Shown here in pieces: positions 1 to 7,235 of a DNA stretch of 64,000 nucleotides. Location of the stretch: the NCBI GenBank assembly GCA_016711125.1, contig JADJTQ010000001.1, forward strand, positions 558,001 through 622,000, in the 5' to 3' direction. The notes under the pieces were generated by a model that made no database searches, was not told where the DNA came from, and saw only the letters and a program-made list of their open reading frames with translations. How positions within the stretch are numbered: the first letter of the stretch is position 1; each line of letters opens with the position of its first letter. Source of the DNA: Saprospiraceae bacterium (GTDB lineage: Bacteria; Bacteroidota; Bacteroidia; Chitinophagales; Saprospiraceae). A program made the position numbers and the translations under genes.

Positions 1-59
1 GCTATCTTAACCGAAAAATTGACAATCATGACTATCTCGATCGTTACAAAAATTGTTAA

Positions 60-530
60 ATGAAAATACTAATTAAATTTGTACCCATGCTACTAGTGGG
101 AACACTATTCTCTTCATTTATTGGAGAAAGAAATGAGGAAGCTTATTCATTAACCATAACTGTAAAAGATTTACGAAACTCAAAAGGTGTGGTTCAGTTT
201 GCGATATACAACAAAGATGGTTCTATCCCTGATGAGAAGTATAAAAAATATTACAAGAAAGATGCTGCTGCTATTAACAATGGTACCTCAACTATAACTT
301 TTTATGATTTGTCCAGAGGTAGGTATGCTGTAAACGTCTTTCACGATGAAAACGAAAATGGAAAAATAGATAAAAGATTTATAGTGCCAAAAGAAGGTAT
401 TGGCTTTTCAAATTATGAATCCATAGGGCTTTCCAATCGACCTGAATTTTCTAAAGCAAGTTTTGAACTAAATTTCAATATTACAAAAAAGTATAAAAAT
501 AATTTACATGTAGATCAGGATGGAAAATAG
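60..530 (+). CDS. Secreted DUF2141 domain protein
   Basis: The 156-residue product starts with a hydrophobic signal peptide (about residues 1-22) and continues as one small beta-rich domain. The DUF2141 hallmarks are visible: GVVQFAIY (43-50), FHDENENGKID (94-104) and PKEGIGFSN (110-118), and the length is normal for the family. The molecular role of DUF2141 is unknown; members are exported and common in Bacteroidota. The Asp/Asn-rich FHDENENGKID stretch resembles a cation-binding loop, which is inference. The ATG directly follows an AT-rich stretch at the window edge, so nothing can be said of the promoter. The next gene lies on the other strand, so this is probably a single-gene unit or the end of one. 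Confidence 0.85.
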   Translation: MKILIKFVPMLLVGTLFSSFIGERNEEAYSLTITVKDLRNSKGVVQFAIYNKDGSIPDEKYKKYYKKDAAAINNGTSTITFYDLSRGRYAVNVFHDENENGKIDKRFIVPKEGIGFSNYESIGLSNRPEFSKASFELNFNITKKYKNNLHVDQDGK

Positions 531-625
531 TGCTCGAAAGTCGTCGATCCTGACACCCAAGTATTTAAAACATTTAATATGAAGTATGGAATTTAGTTCC
601 AATACAAGCAGAGTTGTGTGGATTG

Positions 626-1063
626 TTAAATTATCGTTAAGGGATAATGATGTGTTATGGCTTCCAGCAATTTTAATTTTGTTGCGACATATTTCCCTTT
701 AAACTCTGACCATTGTTTTTGGATAGAACTGAAATTCTGTTTCATAAAGGCATCTGGCTGGCCGTCTATGACGGACAATTTGTCTTCAAGCTGGATGACG
801 GTATCCACCATTTTTGGCAACTCCCCATGAACCAACTCCTGAAACTGCAACAGGATTTGTTTGGCTTGTTTTTTTTCCGAAATTGCAGAAAACCTGATCA
901 GAGCTGAATAATAGTCATTCTCTTTTTTCAAAAAAGATAAGTCGGTCTTTCTCTCCAAGACCCAATCCATGGCAGACTTTTTTTGGCAGAGGTCATCGAA
1001 GGAAGACATATTTCTGATTTTCCGCGAATCTTGAGGTATTTTACTTTTTTCCAGGGAGTCCAT
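626..1063 (-). CDS. Small unknown protein, last gene of the glgX-like unit
   Basis: I do not recognise this 145-residue protein. It has no signal peptide or membrane segment, is rich in Lys, Gln and Leu, and looks largely alpha-helical, with probable amphipathic or coiled-coil stretches around residues 60-130. It starts 31 bp after the stop of the GlgX-like gene on the same strand, so it is probably co-transcribed with it and may be a soluble accessory protein (inference). A competing forward frame inside it lacks any family signature. Coding status rests on the intact frame, the operon position and ordinary amino-acid composition. Confidence 0.6.
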   Translation of the reverse strand: MDSLEKSKIPQDSRKIRNMSSFDDLCQKKSAMDWVLERKTDLSFLKKENDYYSALIRFSAISEKKQAKQILLQFQELVHGELPKMVDTVIQLEDKLSVIDGQPDAFMKQNFSSIQKQWSEFKGKYVATKLKLLEAITHHYPLTII

Positions 1064-1094
1064 AAATTTTTAAATTTTATCGAAAATTAAATAA

Positions 1095-3161
1095 TTAATG
1101 ACCGTAAAGCAAAACCATTGACCGGGCACTGACAAGACATTCAGATCCTTCAATTGCCGGGGCCGTGCCGATGTTATAAAAATCATTTGGCGACTCTGCA
1201 CTTGTATCAATGAGTAGATTCCAGGATTTTATTTTTTTATTGGTCAGCGAAGGAATTTCAAATGTTAGTGGTTCCCAGAAGGCATTGACCATAATGTGCA
1301 ATACATAAGAATAGGCGGGATTCTTCAGCGTGAAAGAAAGGCTGTGCGAGATATCACTCCAATCCGGATGTTCCAGTTTAACACCATGCCAACTGATGTG
1401 AGTCCTCCCGGGTTGTTCAATGCTTGTCCATTGGTCCGATTCATTGAAAAATTCTATTTCACCAGTGAGTTTAATCAAATGCTGAATGAAACGCAGTAAG
1501 GCTTTCTCCTGATCCAGCAGTGACCAATCGAACCAGCTAATTTCATTGTCTTGACAATAAGCGTTGTTGTTGCCTTTTTGGGTTCTTTTGACTTCATCGC
1601 CCATCAGAAGCATGGGTGTTCCCTGGGAAATCATCAGGACAGTCAGTAGATTTTTCATTTGTTGGTTGCGGAGCTGGTTGACCGCAGGTATTTCGGTGGG
1701 GCCTTCAGCCCCACAGTTCCAACTATGATTATTATTGCTTCCGTCTTGGTTATTCTCTCTGTTTTTTAAGTTGTGTTTATAGTTGTATGAAACCAAGTCG
1801 TATAAAGTAAAGCCATCATGGCCGGTTATAAAATTGATGCTGCGGTGAGGGTCTCTCTTGTGGTCGTTGAACAGGTCGTGGCTGCCAGTAAGCCGATTGG
1901 CGAAATGGGCCACCACACCTCGGTCACCTTTGAGGAACCTGCGTACATCGTCCCGGAAGCGGTCATTCCACTCGGCCCATTTATGCCCGACGAAAAAGCC
2001 CATTTGATAGGAGCTTACGTCCCAAGGTTCTGCAATGATTTTTGTAGATGCGAGCACTGGGTCCGATTCTATTTCCCATAAAACAGGTGGCTCTTGCAAA
2101 TGGCTGCCATAAAAACCCCGGGACATTACTGTTGCAAGGTCAAAACGGAAACCATCCACGTGCATCTCCGATACCCAATATCGCAGGCAGTCCAGGATCA
2201 TACGCCTTACGATCGACAAGTTGGTTTTTAACGTGTTCCCTGTGCCACTATAGTTTTTATAAAATGCCTGGTCGAAGTCATCGAGGATATAGTAACCCTT
2301 GTTTTCAAATCCTTTAAAAGAAAGGGTTGGCCCATTTTCGTTCCCTTCGGCAGTGTGGTTGAACACCACGTCCAGAATTATCTCGATTCCGGCTTTGTGC
2401 AGGGCTTTGACCATATCCTTAAATTCCGCAAGCGTGGCGATTGGGTCATTGCTCGTACCATAACCGTTGTGCGGTGAAAAAAAAGCAATAGAGCTGTATC
2501 CCCAATAATTTGTTAACGATTCAGGGGCATCCATTGGATCAAATTGTTGGATGGGTAAAAGTTCAACGGTAGTTATGCCCAGTTTTTTTAAATAGGGAAT
2601 CTTTTCAATTAAGCCGGTATAAGTCCCTCTCAGGTTTTCCGGCAATCCGGAATTAGGATGTTTAGTGAAACCTCCAACATGTAACTCGTAAATAACTGAT
2701 TTTGTCAAGGGTATTTTAAGCGGGCGGTCTTCTTCCCAGTCATAATCCTTTTCGTCCACCACCACACTTTTAATTGCTTCTCTACAATTATCATCGGCAT
2801 GAACGGCTGCTTGCCGATTATAAGTTTCCATTAGCACTGCTTTGGCATATGGGTCAACCAAGATTTTCCGGCCGTTGAATCGGTTCCCGTTTTCTTTTGG
2901 TTCAAAAGAACCATAGACCCGGTAGCCATATAGCTGCCCTTGCCTCAGCCCCGGGATGAAGGCATGCCAGTAGTAGAAAGTCCGATTGGTTTGAGAATTT
3001 AAAGGGATAATATATTGTGGTGCAGAATGGTCTTTCTTATCAAAAAGTAAAAGTTCCACTCTTTCGCAGTTTTTGGAAAAAACGGAGAAATTAACACCAC
3101 CTTCATATAAAGTTGCGCCCAATGGAAAACTTTGCCCCGGTAAAACTTTTATTTTTTTCAT
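1095..3161 (-). CDS. glgX: Glycogen debranching enzyme, GlgX/isoamylase type (GH13)
   Basis: The enzyme hydrolyses alpha-1,6 branch points of glycogen or limit dextrins in the cytoplasm. The 688-residue product has an N-terminal CBM48/isoamylase domain (about 8-110, starting PGQSFPLGATLYEGG) and a GH13 barrel. All four GH13 regions are present: DVVFNH (264-269), GFRFDL with nucleophile D341, IAEPWD with acid E378, and FITGHDG with D449. Length fits GlgX. The ATG at 3161 is supported by the conserved N-terminus beginning within a few residues. It overlaps the annotated end of the upstream phospholipase frame by 59 bp, but that overlap vanishes once the upstream frameshift is corrected: the corrected stop at 3168-3170 lies just upstream of this ATG. 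A small unknown gene follows 31 bp downstream. Confidence 0.93.
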   Translation of the reverse strand: MKKIKVLPGQSFPLGATLYEGGVNFSVFSKNCERVELLLFDKKDHSAPQYIIPLNSQTNRTFYYWHAFIPGLRQGQLYGYRVYGSFEPKENGNRFNGRKILVDPYAKAVLMETYNRQAAVHADDNCREAIKSVVVDEKDYDWEEDRPLKIPLTKSVIYELHVGGFTKHPNSGLPENLRGTYTGLIEKIPYLKKLGITTVELLPIQQFDPMDAPESLTNYWGYSSIAFFSPHNGYGTSNDPIATLAEFKDMVKALHKAGIEIILDVVFNHTAEGNENGPTLSFKGFENKGYYILDDFDQAFYKNYSGTGNTLKTNLSIVRRMILDCLRYWVSEMHVDGFRFDLATVMSRGFYGSHLQEPPVLWEIESDPVLASTKIIAEPWDVSSYQMGFFVGHKWAEWNDRFRDDVRRFLKGDRGVVAHFANRLTGSHDLFNDHKRDPHRSINFITGHDGFTLYDLVSYNYKHNLKNRENNQDGSNNNHSWNCGAEGPTEIPAVNQLRNQQMKNLLTVLMISQGTPMLLMGDEVKRTQKGNNNAYCQDNEISWFDWSLLDQEKALLRFIQHLIKLTGEIEFFNESDQWTSIEQPGRTHISWHGVKLEHPDWSDISHSLSFTLKNPAYSYVLHIMVNAFWEPLTFEIPSLTNKKIKSWNLLIDTSAESPNDFYNIGTAPAIEGSECLVSARSMVLLYGH

Positions 3162-4098
3162 AAGGCATTAAAAGTTTAAGATTTCTGTCATTATGCCGAA
3201 ACGGAGAATAGCCAACTGATGGTTGAAAGTTGAAATAAATGTTGTAATAATCCATGCCACGGTAGAATTGGGCAAACAACCCAATATCTTTGAAAAAGTT
3301 CGGATGGAAAAAGAAGGTCAATTCGAAATTCAGCCTGTCTAATGAAAAAGCTCCCCATTGGTTTATCTCCCCGAACATCCAGTTCATATCAGCCTTCAAG
3401 GAGATTTCGGCTTGTTTGGGTTCGGCCTGATTTTCTATGGTTTCCAGCTTAAAAATGGAAAACGCATTGTGCCAACGGTACTTGCTGAACACACCATCCA
3501 ACTCTTTCATGCTCCAACTTTCTGGATGGATTTCAATGTAGGATTTAAAAAACCGATGAGCATTAGAACGGGTACGGTAATCTGTCTTGATTAAACCTAT
3601 CTCAAAATAATTAGTGGAAAAATTTCCGTTCGACAAATTAATGTCCCCATTGTTCAAATAGAAATCTCCCTCTTGCCCATTGGAATGGTGCGCCAGCCGG
3701 CCAAATACAGTATGCCCATTAAGTAGCGATTTTTCACCTGGGGTATAATAAATAGAAATTTGCGGTATATAGCTTGGCGTCTGCACCGGAAAAGATTCTT
3801 TCTGGTACATCCTGATAATGATTTGGGGTGTGAGTACTGCCATTAACCGGGCGTTTTTATTTTTCCGGATAAAGAAATTTGGAACGACATTTCCCTCAAA
3901 CCAAAGGGACTCTAAATTGCCAATATCTGTTGGAAAAGTGATATAGCTGTTACCTTGGTTTATTTGTGCAATGCCAGTCAGTTCGATCACCGGGTCGAGG
4001 TCCTGCTCTTTTTGCCCAAAAGAAGCAAAAGTGATTGACATGAAAAAAAGAAGTGGAAGTAGGCAGCTTTTCATTGTTTGTATGATGGATGTGGGCAT
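3103..4098 (-). CDS. Outer-membrane phospholipase A1-like protein (C-terminus frameshifted)
   Basis: OMPLA (PF02253) hydrolyses phospholipids in the outer membrane from a 12-strand barrel with a Ser-His-Asn active site. Here HHSNGQ (137-142) gives the H-x-S-N-G motif, with H137 and S139 as likely catalytic residues, and an Asn follows in the STNYFEIGL strand (161-169). A signal peptide is best read from Met9 (position 4074), ending near FASFGQ. The first ATG overlaps the upstream stop as TAATG. The last about 38 residues are not barrel-like. Shifting frame near 3212-3232 gives a typical ending, LAILRFGIMTEILNF then TAA at 3168-3170, with the terminal Phe expected of barrels. The given frame therefore most likely ends in a one-base error or mutation. 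Confidence 0.8.
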   Translation of the reverse strand: MPTSIIQTMKSCLLPLLFFMSITFASFGQKEQDLDPVIELTGIAQINQGNSYITFPTDIGNLESLWFEGNVVPNFFIRKNKNARLMAVLTPQIIIRMYQKESFPVQTPSYIPQISIYYTPGEKSLLNGHTVFGRLAHHSNGQEGDFYLNNGDINLSNGNFSTNYFEIGLIKTDYRTRSNAHRFFKSYIEIHPESWSMKELDGVFSKYRWHNAFSIFKLETIENQAEPKQAEISLKADMNWMFGEINQWGAFSLDRLNFELTFFFHPNFFKDIGLFAQFYRGMDYYNIYFNFQPSVGYSPFRHNDRNLKLLMPYEKNKSFTGAKFSIGRNFI

Positions 4099-4562
4099 TA
4101 AGCCAAGAACAACTGGATTGCCAACATGGAAAAAACGGAAATTACAAAACCGATAATGAATATATTTAAAGACAACCTGATTCCTTTGTATTTCCGGCTG
4201 AGCGTTTGCCCCAAATAATAAACATCCTTTGTCATGGCGTTGTACATATAGTCACTGTCTTTTATCATCTGCTGGATTCCCCACTTGTAATCCTGGAAAG
4301 GCATATCATGGAAATTACCGAAATAGAGCAAATTACCTTCTTTGTTCTGAATTTCATCTTCAGTAAATGTACCTTGTGTTTTGTTGGGACGGATAGCCAT
4401 GACCGCAAAGAAGATGGAGAAAATGGAGGTCAACGCAAGCATAGTTGGCGGAATAAAAAGCAAGGAGTCTTGAAAATCTTCTTTGCCGATTACGCCACCG
4501 ACCAACAGAGAAAGAATAATAGAATTAACAGTTATCATAATATTCGCTTTACGGTCCACCAT
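4098..4562 (-). CDS. PycTM (Pycsar-effector-like) transmembrane part of a split HD-PycTM protein
   Basis: This 154-residue frame is the membrane domain of the PycTM/DUF5706 family (PF18967). DRKANIMITVNSIILSLLVG (residues 3-22) is the family signature and first membrane segment; further segments lie at about 36-56 and 128-152. PycTM proteins are membrane effectors that respond to cyclic pyrimidine nucleotides in Pycsar anti-phage systems. HD-fused relatives are widespread in Bacteroidota without a proven defence role. Reading upstream in this frame gives RGIQTLFRTTSKNHYTLNEM with no stop back to about 4727, so the 4562 start is artificial. Adding one A to the A5 run at 4728-4732 joins it to the HD-type frame upstream as one protein of about 420 residues. 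No uridylate cyclase (PycC) gene is adjacent. Confidence 0.75.
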   Translation of the reverse strand: MVDRKANIMITVNSIILSLLVGGVIGKEDFQDSLLFIPPTMLALTSIFSIFFAVMAIRPNKTQGTFTEDEIQNKEGNLLYFGNFHDMPFQDYKWGIQQMIKDSDYMYNAMTKDVYYLGQTLSRKYKGIRLSLNIFIIGFVISVFSMLAIQLFLA

Positions 4563-4696
4563 TTCATTGAGCGTATAGTGATTTTTGGAAGTTGTGCGAA
4601 ATAAGGTCTGTATACCCCGTTCATCCCGTCCTTTTACAGAAAGGAGGCTTTTTCTTAATTTCTTATACTCTTCATCTCCAAGATTGAGTTCTTTTT

Positions 4697-5362
4697 TTAG
4701 TGCAAAGTCCTCTTCCTTTTGTAATTGTTTTTGTCTTTGAGTACTTCTTTCATCAATTTGAGGTGAGCAGGTTTTATCTGTTCATTACCATAGTCGGTAT
4801 AATACTCAATCCGTGAGAGGTAATTTACAATCAACTCATACCAACTTTTCTTACTCAATTCGACATTTCTGCTTAACAATTCCTTATAAGTTTGTTCTAA
4901 GCGTTTCCCTCCATTATTTCCTGCATAATCTGACGCTAAGGCATCAAAAAATACCCGCTCCCACTCATATTGGGGTTTGGGTGGCAAAGACACACTTTCC
5001 TCCAGAAGCTTGAGGACTTTTTCAGTATTTTGCTCAGGATAATCACTTTCAGAAAGTAGCATGGTTATGCTTTTGAGACTTTTCTCCGGTATATTGAATA
5101 TTAGCTTTTTATCTTCTATTTCAATGTTTGTTTCCTCCTGTATGACACCTAACATCCATGCAGCGATAAGTACGCTTTCAGTATCTTCCTGTGATAGGTT
5201 GCTCCTCTCCGCAATCTTACTTATCTTTTTTGCAAGTCGTTTAAAATACTTGATGTTGTGATAAACAAACTCATCCGGCAAAGCCGAAATGGTACGAGCG
5301 GCAGATGCTTGTACTTTGTCTAGATACCGTAAATCACCGTGCTTGATTGTTTCTCTCTCCAT
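4697..5362 (-). CDS. Degenerate HD-domain part of a split HD-PycTM protein
   Basis: This is the N-terminal half (221 residues) of an HD-PycTM fusion. Its helical layout matches HD phosphohydrolases of this family. YHN (34-36) is kept, but the position expected to read AAWFHDTG reads AAWMLGVI (67-74), so the metal-binding His-Asp pair is absent. The later H of YHNxxH is Tyr39, and the DAD-type motif is reduced to FDALA. It is probably a catalytically dead sensor or scaffold domain (inference). The frame ends artificially at 4697: one extra A in the A5 run at 4728-4732 converts the end to KKQLQKEEDFAL and continues into the PycTM domain. It is the first gene of the leftward unit with phospholipase and glgX-like genes, and is divergent from the TetR gene. 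Confidence 0.7.
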   Translation of the reverse strand: MERETIKHGDLRYLDKVQASAARTISALPDEFVYHNIKYFKRLAKKISKIAERSNLSQEDTESVLIAAWMLGVIQEETNIEIEDKKLIFNIPEKSLKSITMLLSESDYPEQNTEKVLKLLEESVSLPPKPQYEWERVFFDALASDYAGNNGGKRLEQTYKELLSRNVELSKKSWYELIVNYLSRIEYYTDYGNEQIKPAHLKLMKEVLKDKNNYKRKRTLH

Positions 5363-5436
5363 CGATAGTGCATTTAAAGAGTGTGAATGTTCACTAACTA
5401 AATTATGATAGAGATCTAGCTATTGAAATGACTTAT

Positions 5437-5454
5437 ATCATTCATTGGAATGAT
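5437..5454. promoter_or_regulatory. 18-bp palindrome, candidate TetR operator
   Basis: ATCATTCATTGGAATGAT has two perfect 7-bp arms (ATCATTC/GAATGAT) around ATTG. It sits 47 bp before the TetR ATG at 5502, in the gap between the divergent HD-PycTM and TetR genes. Position, size and symmetry suit an autoregulatory TetR operator; no binding evidence exists. Confidence 0.4.
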
Positions 5455-5501
5455 TCTCATCACTTGCAGGATTGAAAATATTGTTGGTACTTTGAGAGTG
5501 A

Positions 5502-6100
5502 ATGCTAACTAACATTTTTGAAATATTTACTGAAAGACAACAGCAAATAATAGAAGAATCCATCTTATTGAATGATGGGAAAGGAATACAGGGCATGACC
5601 ATAAAGAACCTGGCTAATGCCATTGGTATTTCCGAACCAGGAATATACAGACATTTGATAGTAAAGTAGACATCCTGATCGCCATTCTCGATGGTTTTAA
5701 AGACATAGCCATAAATGCTTTCTGAAATAATGAATAATTTCGATGGAACCGCCTCTGAAAAAATCGGCTTTATGTTTACAAAGGTGATTGAAATGTTTTC
5801 GGAGGAACCTTCCAAGATTTCTGTGATTTTTTCCGAGGAAATATTCAAAAATGAAGACATTTTAAAAAACAAGATTATAGAAATAGTAGGCCTTCAAGCA
5901 CAAACGATTGAATCTATAATTTTGAAAGGACAGTTGAAAAAAAATTAAGGGAAGATATTGATGAGAAAAGCCTCGCCCTGCTTGCTATGGGTTCGTTAAG
6001 GCTCCTTGTTAAAAGATGGGATTTGAATAACCATTCATTTAATTTAACAGCGGAAGACAATAAGATGATAAGCGTATTAACAAAAGTAATAGGAATATAA
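5502..6100 (+). pseudogene. TetR/AcrR-family regulator broken by three frameshifts
   Basis: Read through three frame changes, this is a regulator of about 199 residues. The N-terminal piece (5502-5669) begins MLTNIFEIFTERQQQIIEES and carries a TetR helix-turn-helix, MTIKNLANAIGISEPGIYRH. A second frame continues FDSKVDILIAILDGFKDIA (from 5654). A third (5715-5948) gives the ligand-binding-domain helices, and a fourth (about 5936-6100) the C-terminus with LRLLVKRWDLN. The breaks fall at about 5653-5656 (TTT), 5715-5722 and 5936-5945 (A8). No internal nonsense codon needs a substitution to explain it, so sequencing indels are as likely as decay. A cupin gene follows 10 bp downstream, probably in the same transcript. 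Family assignment is firm; ligand and targets are unknown. Confidence 0.72.
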
Positions 6101-6110
6101 AAATAAAATT

Positions 6111-6449
6111 ATGAAAGTCACAAAAGTAAAAGAAACCCCGGTCAATGAAAATCCGCACAAAGTAGACGTACGAAAGTTATACGATAGAGATTCAGCCCAG
6201 GCAGTGCATATCATGCTGAATCCGGGCGAGAGTTTAAAGCCACATATGACACCAGTCGATATTTTCTTTTTTGTTATTGAAGGAACACCTGAAATTCTTG
6301 TGGGAGATGCGAAACAGTCAGTTGAACCAAATGACCTGATTGAAAGCCCGAAAGGCATTGTACATTGTATTTATAATAATAGTATGGATATTGTAAGGGT
6401 TTTGGTAGTAAAAGCCCCGAGACCTATGGAGAATTCAAAAGTGCTTTAA
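6111..6449 (+). CDS. Small single-domain cupin protein
   Basis: The 112-residue protein is a single cupin_2-type barrel with no signal peptide. Cupin motif 1 is visible as PGESLKPHMTPVDIFFFVIEG (38-58), with a single His in the usual metal-ligand region, and motif 2 as PKGIVHCIYNNS (about 80-91) supplying the second His. Such small cupins bind a metal or a small molecule; the substrate cannot be told from sequence. It lies 10 bp after the corrected end of the TetR gene, which suggests co-transcription and perhaps control by that regulator (inference). Confidence 0.82.
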   Translation: MKVTKVKETPVNENPHKVDVRKLYDRDSAQAVHIMLNPGESLKPHMTPVDIFFFVIEGTPEILVGDAKQSVEPNDLIESPKGIVHCIYNNSMDIVRVLVVKAPRPMENSKVL

Positions 6450-6505
6450 TCTGTACATGAAATGTTGGCTTTTAACCAGAAAGGATAAAACGTGGCCAAA
6501 TTGGG

Positions 6506-6790
6506 TGTGGAATAGATGGCATATTTAGATACTTCAAAGGTGATGTTTCTTTTCAGCCTTCAGTTGTTGCCGTACATCTAATATTAGGAAACATGTATAT
6601 TTTGGGCTCAACAGGAAAAATGTTGATTGTATATTCCAGAGTGGGTGAACTACTGGTAATGTTTAAACTTAACCCGAAAACCTATACCCAACCGGAGTGG
6701 ATTTGCTTTCACCCTAACGAAACGCTTTACCTATAGAATGAAGGCGCCGGGAATAAAGCTAGCATATTAATGATGAAAATGATGAAATAA
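6506..6790 (+). pseudogene. Remnant of an SdiA-regulated-family protein
   Basis: One frame reads GIDGIFRYFKGDVSFQPS, then MYILGSTGKMLIVYSRVGEL and PEWICFHPNETLYL, meets an in-frame TAG at 6734-6736, and resumes NEGAGNKASILMMK to TAA at 6790. The order FxPSxxAxH, IYxLSSxGKLLxV, PEGIxFxPNGxLYxSNEG is that of the C-terminal half of SdiA-regulated (PF06977, phytase-like beta-propeller) proteins. The N-terminal half is missing, one Gly of PEGI is Trp, and a stop replaces a conserved Ser. It is therefore a truncated pseudogene between the cupin and the large phosphoesterase gene. Confidence 0.6.
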
Positions 6791-6791
6791 T

Positions 6792-7235
6792 TTGTTGTGG
6801 ATTATCATGAACTACCGTTTGCATAGCATATTGCTTACTACTTTATTGTTGGGAAGTTGTCGATTTGCTTCGGCGCAAAAAATATACTATGCACCAGGAA
6901 GCGGAAATCAGCACCCGCTGCAGGAAGACACCACCCAATTACTTTACACGATTTACCTGTTTGGCGATATCAAAAATCCACAGCCCAATAACGAAAACCT
7001 CAAACTGCTTAAAAACCATATTTCAAAACAAGATACGCAAAGTGCTGTCGTCGTTTTAGGTGATATTCTTTACCCGCTTGGTTTGCGTGATTCGTCTGAC
7101 CGGCATTTTGTCGAAGATGAGGTAAACCTCAATATATCCTTAATACATTCGATAGTTTTAAAGGGAAAATCGTTTTTCTGCCCGGTAATCACGACTGGGC
7201 GAAGGGAAGGGAAGGAGGCTGGGAAAATGTACTAA
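6792..7235 (+). CDS. N-terminal piece of a metallophosphoesterase/outer-membrane-barrel fusion
   Basis: This frame carries the export signal and first phosphoesterase motifs of the large protein continued in the next entry. The likely start is the ATG at 6807 (MNYRLHSILLTTLLLGSC), since 6792 is a TTG. The signal ends near FASAQ; LLGSC could alternatively be a lipobox. Calcineurin-type motifs follow: YLFGDI and VVVLGDILYP. After about residue 115 the frame loses similarity. Adding one base at CC near 7138-7139 changes ISLIHSIV to ISLNTFDSFKGKIVFLPGNH and joins the downstream frame. The reported stop at 7235 is therefore artificial. Confidence 0.8.
   Translation: MLWIIMNYRLHSILLTTLLLGSCRFASAQKIYYAPGSGNQHPLQEDTTQLLYTIYLFGDIKNPQPNNENLKLLKNHISKQDTQSAVVVLGDILYPLGLRDSSDRHFVEDEVNLNISLIHSIVLKGKSFFCPVITTGRREGKEAGKMY

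Noticed and set aside
4098..5362. A complete Pycsar anti-phage system
   Set aside because: Only the PycTM-type effector is seen; no uridylate or cytidylate cyclase (PycC) gene lies next to it.
6865..7059. Separate small gene inside the phosphoesterase start
   Set aside because: It is an out-of-frame shadow of the phosphoesterase coding region.
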